Shown: piece by piece, positions 25,127-33,719 of the stretch
Numbering within the stretch: position 1 is the stretch's first letter
Layout: each line of letters opens with the position of its first letter
DNA from: JAPLFM01 sp964650885
GTDB taxonomy: Bacteria > Bacteroidota > Ignavibacteria > Kapaibacteriales > UBA2268
Direction of reading: 5' to 3'
Assembly (NCBI GenBank): GCA_964650885.1
Contig: CAZYXG010000022.1
Location: 1 to 35,641, forward strand
Length of the DNA stretch: 35,641 bases
Program-made: the position numbers and the translations under genes
The notes under the pieces: generated by a model
Databases searched by the model: none
What the model was told of the DNA's origin: nothing
The model's input: only the letters and a program-made list of their open reading frames with translations

Positions 25127-27029
25127 TCCCGTTTGCAATATAAAGCTCCATTTTGCTTAATTTGATTACTTCCGACTTCAAATTATTGATTTCTTTTGCA
25201 ATCTCCAATTTTTCGTCGAAAGTTTCTTTAGTTTTCGATAATTGTTCTAATATTTTTATTTCGTTTTGGATACGAATAGTTTTCAATTTTGTGATGCAAT
25301 CAATAGCAGCTGCAGCATAATCGAAATCTTCAATGTTCATTCCAGCATTTCGGAAATCTTCAAGTGGAACAGAATTTAGAATAACCAAAGCTAAAAGTTC
25401 GCTTTTGATTTCTTGGGGAATTTCAACAGATTCCATAATTTCATTTTCCAAGTTGCCAATCCCACTATCTTGAATCATAGAAAGAGCAGTTAATATATCT
25501 CTACCTTTTTTTGTAGTGCAAAGGTCGGTATTGAATTCTAATTCATCGAAAAGCATATTCAATTCTTTGAAGCCAAGCAAACAATAGCGAATCAATGTCA
25601 TTTCTGTAAAGTCAATACCTTTTGTAATTTTATGGATATATGTTTCAATATCTTCAAATTCTTGATTTATTTCTTGGCTAGAAATAAATTTAAGTGGTTC
25701 GGACTTTTTGCTGTTGTATTCGGCTTTAATCTCTATATCTACTTTCTCAGCATATATTTTGCGTAAAGTGTTTTCGCTAACGTTAGCAGCAATTGCAAGC
25801 TCGCTTAAATAGAAATCGTGCTGTAAAGCATCGGGTATTTTAAATATCTGATCAATAAGTTCACGAGTAGCTCTGGATTTTTCACCAGGGTCGTCGAATC
25901 TGCCTTTCTCTTTTGCAAGATTCATTTTAAATTTAATAAAATTGACTTTCTTATCCAGATAGAAATCGAATGCCTGTTTGCCACGCTTTCTAATTATACT
26001 GTCGGGATCTTCTCCTTCTGGCAAATTAACTATGGAAATATTAAAGCCATCTTCAAGTGCATATTCAATTCCTCGCTCTGTTGCTTTTTGTCCAGCTCCA
26101 TCGCTATCAAATATGAAAACTATATCATTTGTATATTGGGAAAGTAATTTCAATTGTTCTTTTGTTAGAGCTGTTCCACTTGAAGCAACAACATTAATCA
26201 CCCCTGCTTGATTTAATGAAATCACATCGGCATAGCCCTCGGTCATTATTGCAAAACGTTTATCTCTTATAGCTGTTTTTGCTTCGTATAGCCCATAAAG
26301 AATTTTACTTTTACTATAAACTAATGACTCTGGTGAGTTGATATACTTGGCACTTTTCTGTTCTTCTGCCAAATCTCTAGCACCGAAGCCAACAACACGC
26401 CCCATAATATCTCGAATAGGAAACATAGCCCTATCTCGGAATCTATCGTAGTAGCCATTGCCTTTTTCTTTGGCAATTACTAATCCAGCATCTTCTAATA
26501 TCTCGAAACTATAACCTTGATTTTGCAGATGCTTCATTCCAGCATCCCAAGAATCGGCAGAATAGCCCAAACGGAATTGTTTTATTGTTTCATTTGTGAA
26601 GTCACGCTTTGCAAAAAAAGTTTTTGCTTTTTGATTTGGATCTTTTGCAAGTTGCTCTTGAAAGAAATAGCAAAGTGAATCCAATGCTTTGAATACCATC
26701 TCTCTTTTGGTAACTTCTGGGCTTTGGCGTTTGTTTTCTTCTTCTAACGATATACCATATCTGCGGGAAAGATATTCAAGTGCTTCCACATAAGTATAGC
26801 TGTTATATTCCATAAGGAAAGTAACAGAATTTCCACTTTTGTGGCAACCGAAGCAGTGGTAAATTCCTTTATCGGGAGATACTACAAATGAAGGTGTTTT
26901 CTCATTGTGGAAAGGGCAACGACCTTTATAATTCTTTCCATTTTTAATCAATGAAACGAACTCCCCAACTACGTCTAAAACGTTGGCGGCATTTTTAACT
27001 TCATCAACACTTTCTTTTGTATATGACAT
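25119..27029 (-). CDS. dnaG: DNA primase DnaG
   Basis: The product has 636 residues and makes RNA primers at the replication fork. The N-terminal CHC2 zinc ribbon is intact (Cys38, His41, Cys59, Cys62). The RNA-polymerase/TOPRIM core shows Glu264 in MTEGYADV and Asp308/Asp310 in FDSDGAG. The C-terminal third is helical and would carry the helicase-interaction domain. The ATG at 27029 begins MSYTKESVDEVKNAANVLDVV, typical of DnaG. It lies 35 bases after lysC and overlaps the ybbR-like gene, so it is the middle gene of an operon rather than part of the rpsU-dnaG-rpoD arrangement known in enterics. Confidence 0.96.
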   Translation of the reverse strand: MSYTKESVDEVKNAANVLDVVGEFVSLIKNGKNYKGRCPFHNEKTPSFVVSPDKGIYHCFGCHKSGNSVTFLMEYNSYTYVEALEYLSRRYGISLEEENKRQSPEVTKREMVFKALDSLCYFFQEQLAKDPNQKAKTFFAKRDFTNETIKQFRLGYSADSWDAGMKHLQNQGYSFEILEDAGLVIAKEKGNGYYDRFRDRAMFPIRDIMGRVVGFGARDLAEEQKSAKYINSPESLVYSKSKILYGLYEAKTAIRDKRFAIMTEGYADVISLNQAGVINVVASSGTALTKEQLKLLSQYTNDIVFIFDSDGAGQKATERGIEYALEDGFNISIVNLPEGEDPDSIIRKRGKQAFDFYLDKKVNFIKFKMNLAKEKGRFDDPGEKSRATRELIDQIFKIPDALQHDFYLSELAIAANVSENTLRKIYAEKVDIEIKAEYNSKKSEPLKFISSQEINQEFEDIETYIHKITKGIDFTEMTLIRYCLLGFKELNMLFDELEFNTDLCTTKKGRDILTALSMIQDSGIGNLENEIMESVEIPQEIKSELLALVILNSVPLEDFRNAGMNIEDFDYAAAAIDCITKLKTIRIQNEIKILEQLSKTKETFDEKLEIAKEINNLKSEVIKLSKMELYIANGND

Positions 27030-27064
27030 TTAATTGCGTTTAAAGATTGCTTAATTTAGTAAAA

Positions 27065-28411
27065 TTATATTTCGTCGAATATTTCAGAATCCAAGCCCAA
27101 ATCAAAAAACTCTGAATGTAGCAATTTAACACTTGCTTCCAAGTCGGCTTCTTTCACCATTATTGTTAAGTTCACTTCCGATGCACCGAAGCTCACCATA
27201 AGTATATTTGTTCCTTTCAGCACCCCAAAAAATTTGGCAGCAATACCAGCTGTTAGTTTAATTCCATCGCCAACGACTGAAATCACTGCATTATTGGAGC
27301 TTGTTTCAACTGATGAGAACTGCTCTAATTCTGATTTAATTTTTTGTAAATTTTTAGTGTCATCTATTGTGAGCGATATAGAAACTTCCGATGTGGTTAC
27401 TATATCTACAGAAGTTTCATTAGCTTTGAAAATTTCAAATACCTTCGCTAAGAAACCATAAGCACCAAGCATTCGGTTCGATGTTACATTGATAATTGTA
27501 ATGTTTTTTCGGAATGCAATTGCTTTAATCGTCTGAATGTTTTTTGAATTAGAAACAATGGTTGTTCCAGTGCCATTCGGATTGAAAGTATTTTTCACAA
27601 TAACAGGAATATTCTTTTCAATTGCAGGAAGAATCGTTTTTGGGTGCAACACTTTAGCCCCGAAATAAGCTAACTCGCCAGCTTCTTTATAAGACATTTG
27701 GCTGATTTTCTTAGCATTTGGTATAAGTCTTGGGTCGCAAGTTAAAATTCCATCTACATCTGTCCAAATTTCTAATTTATCGGCATGCAAAGCACCAGCA
27801 TATATTGCAGCACTATAATCAGAGCCGCCTCTGCCCAATGTAGTTGATTTGCCACTATAGCTTTTACCGATAAACCCACCGCAAATAATTACATCGCAGT
27901 CTTTAAAAGCTAAATCGAAATTGTCTTTAATGTTTGAATAAGTCAATTGAAAATCAACATTTGCTTCTCCAAAGTTTTCGTCAGTTGTAATTAAGTTAGT
28001 GGAATCTTTATGGCAAACTTTAATTCCAGCTTTAGCCAAAGCTAAACCTATAATAGCAGAAGAAAGTCTTTCTCCTTTGGATACTATTGCTTCTTTAATT
28101 TCAATAGAGTTGCTTTTAGAATTGGCATAAGATTTAAGCTCTGCGAATTCTTTTAGAATCACTTCTTGCTCTGCTTCGCCCAATAAAGTATAAGCAACTG
28201 CCTTATGCAAATCTTCTAAATTGATAAATTTGTCGTTGTAAAGATTGGTTCCAATAGAGTTATAGAGGTCTATTAGCTTGTCAGTTACTTTGGAAAATGC
28301 AGAAACAACCACAACTATCTTTTCGTTTTTCAGCGAAGAGACTATATTTATTACATTGGTTATTGCGTTGGCATCTTGAACAGATGTACCGCCAAATTTC
28401 ATTACACGCAT
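27065..28411 (-). CDS. lysC: Aspartate kinase (monofunctional)
   Basis: The product has 448 residues and catalyses the first step of the aspartate pathway (lysine, threonine, methionine, diaminopimelate). It opens with VMKFGGTSV, the kinase signature, and carries SKGERLSS, TLGRGGSDYSA and WTDVDGI motifs of the amino-acid kinase fold. Two C-terminal ACT domains (about 300-448) are expected to give feedback control. There is no homoserine dehydrogenase domain, so it is the monofunctional form. ATG 28411 is preferred to the TTG at 28441. A TAnnTTTG element lies 34 bases upstream. First gene of lysC-dnaG-ybbR. Confidence 0.93.
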   Translation of the reverse strand: MRVMKFGGTSVQDANAITNVINIVSSLKNEKIVVVVSAFSKVTDKLIDLYNSIGTNLYNDKFINLEDLHKAVAYTLLGEAEQEVILKEFAELKSYANSKSNSIEIKEAIVSKGERLSSAIIGLALAKAGIKVCHKDSTNLITTDENFGEANVDFQLTYSNIKDNFDLAFKDCDVIICGGFIGKSYSGKSTTLGRGGSDYSAAIYAGALHADKLEIWTDVDGILTCDPRLIPNAKKISQMSYKEAGELAYFGAKVLHPKTILPAIEKNIPVIVKNTFNPNGTGTTIVSNSKNIQTIKAIAFRKNITIINVTSNRMLGAYGFLAKVFEIFKANETSVDIVTTSEVSISLTIDDTKNLQKIKSELEQFSSVETSSNNAVISVVGDGIKLTAGIAAKFFGVLKGTNILMVSFGASEVNLTIMVKEADLEASVKLLHSEFFDLGLDSEIFDEI

Positions 28412-28445
28412 AGAATTAAATAAATTTATGTTAATTTTCAATATT

Positions 28446-28453
28446 CAAAATTA
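28446..28453 (-). promoter_or_regulatory. Bacteroidota-type -7 promoter element for lysC-dnaG-ybbR
   Basis: The minus strand reads TAATTTTG, matching TAnnTTTG, 34 bases before the lysC ATG at 28411, in the 72-base region shared with the divergent gene at 28484. Confidence 0.42.
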
Positions 28454-28473
28454 ACTATTCTTAAAATCATTTT

Positions 28474-28479
28474 GAGGAA
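28474..28479 (+). promoter_or_regulatory. Shine-Dalgarno that sets a GTG start
   Basis: GAGGAA lies four bases before GTG 28484 and inside the longer reading frame that opens at TTG 28472. It favours the GTG, which also begins a clean signal peptide. Confidence 0.6.
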
Positions 28480-28483
28480 TTTT

Positions 28484-29656
28484 GTGAAATTCATCTCCAC
28501 ATTAATAGCATTATTGTTAATATCTTTGGTATTGCAAGCTAAGGCACCAGCTTTTAAATCTGCTTCAATATTAGGACAGATTTCTGAAAGTACAATAGAT
28601 GAAGCTTCTGGCTTGGGTATATCAAGAAAAAATCTTGGAATAATTTATACTCACAATGATGGAAGCCAAGGCAAAGTCTTTGCTTTGAATTTGAAAGGTG
28701 ATTTAATTGCAATTTTAAATTTGCCGACTGGCATAATTAAAACAAATTCTGATTTTGAAGATATTGCTGTGGGTGTTGGCCCAGAAAATGGAATTAGTTA
28801 TATTTATTTTGGAGACTTCGGAGATAACAATGCTCTACGAACTAACAAAAGCGTTATTCGATTTCCAGAACCAATTATTGATGCCAATAAACCACAAGAA
28901 AACTTAACAATTAGTAATATTGATGTGATAAATTTTAAATTCGATGACGGACTTAGAGATTGCGAAACTTTAATGATAGACCCATGGACTAAAGATATTA
29001 TTCTGGTAAGCAAACGAGAAACTTTTGTCGCTGCATATACATTGAGCAATGAAGAAATTCCAAGTGATAACGAATACACTGCTAAGAAAATCAGTACTCT
29101 TAAATTTGGAAAGGGCAGTTTTGCTGGGTCGGGAGTAACTGGTGGAGATATTTCGAGCGACGGCAAAGAAATATTAATTAGAGATTACGGGAATATGTAC
29201 TATTTCTCTAGAGATATAGGTGAAGATTTGGGTTCAGTGTTAAGTAAAGACCCTGACAAAATCCCACAATACAATTTATTTCCTAATATAGAACCACAGG
29301 GCGAGGCAGTAGCTTGGGACTCTGATGCTAGTAGTTTTTATACTACAAGTGAAACTAAAGCAGGAATAAAATCTAGTATTACTCAATTTAAAAAAGAAAC
29401 AACCGAAATATTAAATCAAAAAAAAAGTACAAATCCAATTGAAATAATTGGGAATAAATTACAAATTAATCAAACTGATTTAGTTGGATTTGGCAGATTG
29501 GAAATATACAATTCTCTTTCAAGATTGTTGGAGAATTATCACATTAGTGAAAAAAATGTAGTAATTTCTTTGGAAAAATTGGAAACTGGCACATATTTCG
29601 TTAGATACATTTGTGGAGAAACTCCATTTTTTGAAAAATTCAATATTGTAAAGTAA
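28484..29656 (+). CDS. Secreted beta-propeller-like protein with T9SS sorting domain
   Basis: The product has 390 residues. A signal peptide (MKFISTLIALLLISLVLQA) leads into a domain with repeated short strands and motifs such as EASGLGIS, YTHNDG, DFEDIAVG and YFGDFGDN. These resemble secreted beta-propeller proteins annotated only as hypothetical. The last about 70 residues look like a T9SS type A sorting domain (an L-x-I-Y-N strand, then LETGTYFVRY and a Lys-containing final strand). It is thus a second probable SprA client in the window. It begins a plus-strand series: the next gene starts one base after its stop codon. Substrate unknown. Confidence 0.8.
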   Translation: MKFISTLIALLLISLVLQAKAPAFKSASILGQISESTIDEASGLGISRKNLGIIYTHNDGSQGKVFALNLKGDLIAILNLPTGIIKTNSDFEDIAVGVGPENGISYIYFGDFGDNNALRTNKSVIRFPEPIIDANKPQENLTISNIDVINFKFDDGLRDCETLMIDPWTKDIILVSKRETFVAAYTLSNEEIPSDNEYTAKKISTLKFGKGSFAGSGVTGGDISSDGKEILIRDYGNMYYFSRDIGEDLGSVLSKDPDKIPQYNLFPNIEPQGEAVAWDSDASSFYTTSETKAGIKSSITQFKKETTEILNQKKSTNPIEIIGNKLQINQTDLVGFGRLEIYNSLSRLLENYHISEKNVVISLEKLETGTYFVRYICGETPFFEKFNIVK

Positions 29657-29657
29657 A

Positions 29658-32297
29658 GTGTCAAAATCTTGGGAATACATAGAGAAGTTTACATTCGGCA
29701 TATTTAAGCCAGGGCGACCTGTATCTGAATATATCGCATTTATATTCATTGCTGTGGGTGTAACAATTTTCATATTAGTATTCACCGGCTCTAAGTTCGA
29801 TAGTGTTAACGTTTTCAAGTCTGAACATATTGATATTAAGGAGTTTGGTGACTTTCTTGGTGGGGCTGTGGGGTCGCTTTGGTCTCTAGCGGGAGTTTTG
29901 TTGTTCTACGCAGCATTAGCCGATCAGCGTAAGGATTTGGAAGAGCAAAAAGAAATTCTTGCTATGCAAATTCGTGAAACTGTGAACCAAACTAAGGAGT
30001 TCAGACAGCAAAATGAAACTGCAACCGAGCAAAAAAATGAGGGTACTTTCTTTCAATTGCTCCGTTTCCACAATGAAATTATTACTTCTATTACTTTAGA
30101 AATTCAAGATATGGACTTTTCTGATGGTTCAAGCACTGTGCGAGTTATCAACGGAAGAAAGTCATTTGTTGAATATTATGATATTTATAAGCGATTTTTC
30201 AATACTCAATTTGAAACCTACTCGTCGGGTGGGATAGACAAAGAGGTGTTGCAAATTGTTATCAATACTTCTTATGACCAGTTTTATGAGGAATATCAAG
30301 CCGATTTGGGGCACTATTTTAGGAATATATACAATATTCTGAAATTCGTAGATGTAATGGCGGATACTTATAGAAACTTTTATTTGTCATTATTGCTTGC
30401 CCAACTTTCAAATAATGAAGTAGCTTTACTTTTCTATCATTGCATTGCTCCAGAAAATAAAAACTTTAAGCAATTAATTGAAAAATATGGCTTAATGTCA
30501 ACTGTGCCTGACGATGAAATCACTTCTATGTGCAAAGTTCTATATAATTCAGTAGCATTTGGAGAAAATAGTCTGGGCGAAGATGATGATTTCAATTCTA
30601 GTTATGGAGCTGGTTTCGATTCATCAAATAATGAAAGAGGCAATGAACATAAATCGCCTTATTCAAAACAAAATGGAAAAATAAAGCTTAGTGATTTGTA
30701 TGGCGATGAGATTCACACCGCAAGCAAAAGCTCTGAAAGCAGCAGTTTGATATATGATAAATTAACTAAACTTTATGAAAAGAACCCAAGGACTCAGGAA
30801 GAAATAGCTGATACTGAGGAAAATTACAATGATGATTATAACGATAATGAAGATATTAATCCAATTTTAGCAAAGTTCAAATCTATCAATTCTGCTTCAA
30901 GCAATGAAAGTGGAGATGACGAAGAAGATTTTAGCGATAATTCTATATTAGCCAAACTATCTAAAATTAGAAAAGATACTAATGATTTTTCAGAAGAAGG
31001 AAATCAATATTCAATTCCAAGAGTACCTTCATTTGCAGAAAACAATGCTATTACAAATGATGATGATTTGGCAAGCAGCTTGATGGCAAAGCTATCCAAA
31101 GTTAAAAAGGGCTATGATGCTGGAATGCAAATTGAAGAAGAAGCTCCAAGTTTCTATACTCCTAAAATCAGAGAAGATAATACTGACCTTAGCGAAAATA
31201 GCATAACTGCAAAACTTGCTAAATTGAAAAAGAATACTAATAGTGATTTAGATAATTATGAAGAAGAAGACTCTTTTTTGACTGCTCCTTCTGAAACTCC
31301 ATTTAATAATTATAGTGCCGATGATGAAGACGATGATTTAGCTGCGTCGCTACTTTCAAAATTGAAAAATATTAAGAAAGATTCAGACTTTTTGCAAGAT
31401 GATGAACTAGAAGACAGTTTCTTTTCTGCACTTGATGAAAATGAAGATGTCGAAGATGATTTAGATTCCAATCTTTTGAATAAATTAAAAAATATTAAAA
31501 AAGATGAGGATTTTCTGAATGAAAATTCTGATGACTTTTTCCAACAAGATGAAGATGTTTCCGAAGAAGATTTGAATTCTGCTTTAATGCAAAAGCTAAA
31601 GGGTATTGGTAAACCTTACAATTCAGATGGCGATAGCCAAGACGAAGAAGAAGAAAGTGAAGGTGGTTTCTTTAATTCGAACTTTGCAGAAGAAAAAGAT
31701 ATTCTTTCTAAATTCCAAAATATGAAAGATATTGAAAATGCTGACGAAGTACCCGAGGAATTGACATCAAACTCGGACACTACTAATGTGAGCTATGCAG
31801 ATATTGGGACGCTGAAAAGCAAATTAAATGCTTTTAATTCAGATGATTCTGGAATTGATGACGAAGAAGATATTTATAACAGCGATAATTTCGATTTGAG
31901 CGGACTGGAAGATGACGACGAATTTGGTAGCTTCTTTAGCTCTGCAAATGAAGAAGAAGAAGAAGAAGTAAACTTTGATGATTTGAAAAGTAGAATTAAA
32001 GGACTGCAAAACGTTGACACAGAAGACATTGAGAAAATAATTCTTTCGGAAGATGGCATTGAGTTAGATGAAGAAGCTGAAAGAGAATTGGCTGAAAGAA
32101 TTAAAACTGACGAAGCAAAAACTAATGTAGAAAACGCTGCCAGAAAAAATATTGAAAGCACTAAAGAAAACTCTTCGTCAAACGTTACCAAATCGGAAGC
32201 TAAACCAATTTCTCAAAATCCTAATTTGGGCTTTACTCCTAAGGACGTGTCCCCAAAATTAACTTCATTATCGAAACTAATGAACAAAGGTAAATAG
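29658..32297 (+). CDS. putAbiC-like membrane protein with long acidic repeat tail
   Basis: The product has 879 residues from a GTG start one base after the previous stop codon. Residues 1 to about 300 resemble the putative phage abortive infection domain (putAbiC, PF16872): two membrane helices (about 25-43 and 66-88), a coiled coil (about 90-125), then FFQLLRFHNEII, a YFRNIYNILKFVD block and LLLAQLSNNEVALLFY. Residues about 300-879 are a different world: acidic, Asp/Glu/Ser/Asn-rich, predicted disordered, carrying about twelve spaced copies of a short motif like LLSKLKNIKK. Family members are usually about half this length or less, so the tail is an unusual addition. The anti-phage role is only a family label; the neighbours are not defence genes. 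Membrane location with a cytoplasmic tail is the likely topology. Confidence 0.78.
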   Translation: MSKSWEYIEKFTFGIFKPGRPVSEYIAFIFIAVGVTIFILVFTGSKFDSVNVFKSEHIDIKEFGDFLGGAVGSLWSLAGVLLFYAALADQRKDLEEQKEILAMQIRETVNQTKEFRQQNETATEQKNEGTFFQLLRFHNEIITSITLEIQDMDFSDGSSTVRVINGRKSFVEYYDIYKRFFNTQFETYSSGGIDKEVLQIVINTSYDQFYEEYQADLGHYFRNIYNILKFVDVMADTYRNFYLSLLLAQLSNNEVALLFYHCIAPENKNFKQLIEKYGLMSTVPDDEITSMCKVLYNSVAFGENSLGEDDDFNSSYGAGFDSSNNERGNEHKSPYSKQNGKIKLSDLYGDEIHTASKSSESSSLIYDKLTKLYEKNPRTQEEIADTEENYNDDYNDNEDINPILAKFKSINSASSNESGDDEEDFSDNSILAKLSKIRKDTNDFSEEGNQYSIPRVPSFAENNAITNDDDLASSLMAKLSKVKKGYDAGMQIEEEAPSFYTPKIREDNTDLSENSITAKLAKLKKNTNSDLDNYEEEDSFLTAPSETPFNNYSADDEDDDLAASLLSKLKNIKKDSDFLQDDELEDSFFSALDENEDVEDDLDSNLLNKLKNIKKDEDFLNENSDDFFQQDEDVSEEDLNSALMQKLKGIGKPYNSDGDSQDEEEESEGGFFNSNFAEEKDILSKFQNMKDIENADEVPEELTSNSDTTNVSYADIGTLKSKLNAFNSDDSGIDDEEDIYNSDNFDLSGLEDDDEFGSFFSSANEEEEEEVNFDDLKSRIKGLQNVDTEDIEKIILSEDGIELDEEAERELAERIKTDEAKTNVENAARKNIESTKENSSSNVTKSEAKPISQNPNLGFTPKDVSPKLTSLSKLMNKGK
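30858..32009 (+). repeat. Protein-level repeats: short basic-amphipathic motif in acidic linkers
   Basis: Within the AbiC-like protein, copies start near residues 401, 428, 473, 514, 563, 604, 641, 680, 717 and 774, with weaker ones at 362 and 869. Typical forms are NSILAKLSKIRK, SSLMAKLSKVKK, ASLLSKLKNIKK and SNLLNKLKNIKK. The spacing is irregular, about 27-57 residues, and the linkers are Asp/Glu/Ser/Asn-rich. The copies at 563 and 604 are also alike in DNA. An in-frame GAA run encodes six Glu at 765-770. Confidence 0.85.
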
Positions 32298-32392
32298 TTT
32301 TCACAAATTAAAAAATTGTTTAGATTAGATTTTTATTTTAAATTGCATTCTAAATGATTGCTAAAATCAAACGAAAATAGAGTTTTTTGCCA

Positions 32393-33265
32393 ATGGCGAT
32401 AATAGACACACTAAAAAGATCTCAAGAATTAGCATCTTTGCCGCATATTGCAAGCAAGGTTTTGAAGCTAATTCAGAACAAAAAAGTAGAACTTGGCGAA
32501 ATTGCGAGAGTAATTGAAGCTGATCCTATTCTATCAATGAAACTTATTAGAGTTGCAAACTCACCTATTTTCGCTACTCGAACTAAAATTACTTCCATTA
32601 CACATGCACTTATGCTATTAGGAACAAAAAGAATTTCCAATATAGTTTTGAGTGTTTCTATTTATTCTAAATTCTTTATGAACACGCACAAAGGTGCTGC
32701 TGTTTTGATGGAAAGATTTTTCAACCACTCCTATTTGACTGGAAATACTTCTAAAGCTTTTGCACAGCATTTGAAACTTCGCTTCAACGACAATGAATTT
32801 ATTGGTGGTTTGCTCCACGATATTGGCAAAATGGCGATGCTTCAAGTCCATCCAAGGGAATACTCTCTTGTTCACAAAATGATTCGTGAAGAAGGACTAT
32901 ATGATTTGGATGCAGAAAAAGAAGTGTTTGGCGAAAACCATATAGAAGTTGGTATACAAGTGGCTCAACTTTGGAAATTGCCAGAAGAAATAATAATGAT
33001 TATTGCTTTTTATCGCAATCCATCAGTTACAGATGAATTTAAAGATTTGGTGGCAACAGTTGGCTTCTGCGATTTCTTCTGCAAAATGCGAGCAAATAGA
33101 TTGGTAAAAGACGAAACTGCTGACTTCAAATACGAGCAAACAGAAGCATGGCGAGTACTTTGCCAAGCATATCCTGACTTCAAAACATACAACCAAGCCG
33201 AAATTACTGAACTGCTTGATGAAACAATAAGATTGGCGCCTGATTCGTTATCAGCATTTAAGTAA
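32393..33265 (+). CDS. HDOD domain protein
   Basis: The product has 290 residues, almost entirely one HDOD domain, a variant of the HD fold linked to bacterial signalling. It opens LPHIASKVLKLI and contains VIEADPILSMKLIRVANSP and GGLLHDIGKMAML. The local HD pair (His-Asp in LLHDIG) is kept, but HDOD proteins generally lack full HD phosphohydrolase activity. No receiver, GAF or EAL/GGDEF partner domain is fused, so it is a stand-alone module. ATG 32393 is preferred to TTG 32387. It follows the AbiC-like gene by 95 bases and precedes the DUF6069-like gene by 25, consistent with one transcript. Its output is unknown. Confidence 0.9.
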   Translation: MAIIDTLKRSQELASLPHIASKVLKLIQNKKVELGEIARVIEADPILSMKLIRVANSPIFATRTKITSITHALMLLGTKRISNIVLSVSIYSKFFMNTHKGAAVLMERFFNHSYLTGNTSKAFAQHLKLRFNDNEFIGGLLHDIGKMAMLQVHPREYSLVHKMIREEGLYDLDAEKEVFGENHIEVGIQVAQLWKLPEEIIMIIAFYRNPSVTDEFKDLVATVGFCDFFCKMRANRLVKDETADFKYEQTEAWRVLCQAYPDFKTYNQAEITELLDETIRLAPDSLSAFK

Positions 33266-33290
33266 GTCTAACGATATAATGAATTCTTAA

Positions 33291-33701
33291 ATGAGCGAAT
33301 CTAATACTAGCAATGTTAAAATCGTTTTAGCTACTGCAATTGGCGGAGCTTTAGCTGCTATAGTAAACGTTCTAATTTTCACATTTGCCCATTCTTTCGG
33401 TTTAATCCCCGATTCTGTAATAATTCCAGGAGCAAACGCTCCGCTAACAATTCCTCCAGTAGCTATTGCATCATTAATTCCTTCCATTATCGCTGGAATT
33501 GGCTTTGCAATTATGAAAAAGTATTTCAAAAAAGCTTTTATTATCTTTTTTGCTTTATCAATAGTTTTATTACTTCTTTCATTTCTTTCACCAATGACAA
33601 TTCCTAATGCACCGAGAGAAATGATAATTTCTTTGAACACAATGCATGTGGTTGTGGTAGCATTTATTTTGCTTTCAATTAGAAAAGCAATTGGTATATA
33701 A
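33291..33701 (+). CDS. Small four-helix membrane protein, DUF6069-like
   Basis: The product has 136 residues with four predicted membrane helices (about 10-30, 50-75, 82-100 and 112-132) and little else. The layout, with a central P-x-x-x-x-A-S-L-I-P stretch and an N-terminal A-x-x-G-G-x-x-A-A-x-x-N pattern, fits the DUF6069 family of unknown function. It lies 25 bases after the HDOD gene and 18 bases before the dioxygenase gene. The ATG follows a short AT-rich gap without a clear Shine-Dalgarno. A long opposite-strand frame over it (33287-33895) is rejected as a shadow. Confidence 0.75.
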   Translation: MSESNTSNVKIVLATAIGGALAAIVNVLIFTFAHSFGLIPDSVIIPGANAPLTIPPVAIASLIPSIIAGIGFAIMKKYFKKAFIIFFALSIVLLLLSFLSPMTIPNAPREMIISLNTMHVVVVAFILLSIRKAIGI

Positions 33702-33719
33702 TTACAATTAAAGTAACAA

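Noticed and set aside
31950..31967. GAA microsatellite as a phase-variation site
   Set aside because: The run of six GAA codons is a trinucleotide repeat, so slippage would keep the frame and only change the number of Glu.
29658..32297. Phage-defence island around the AbiC-like gene
   Set aside because: No restriction, toxin-antitoxin, integrase or other defence gene is near, and the neighbours are housekeeping or envelope genes.
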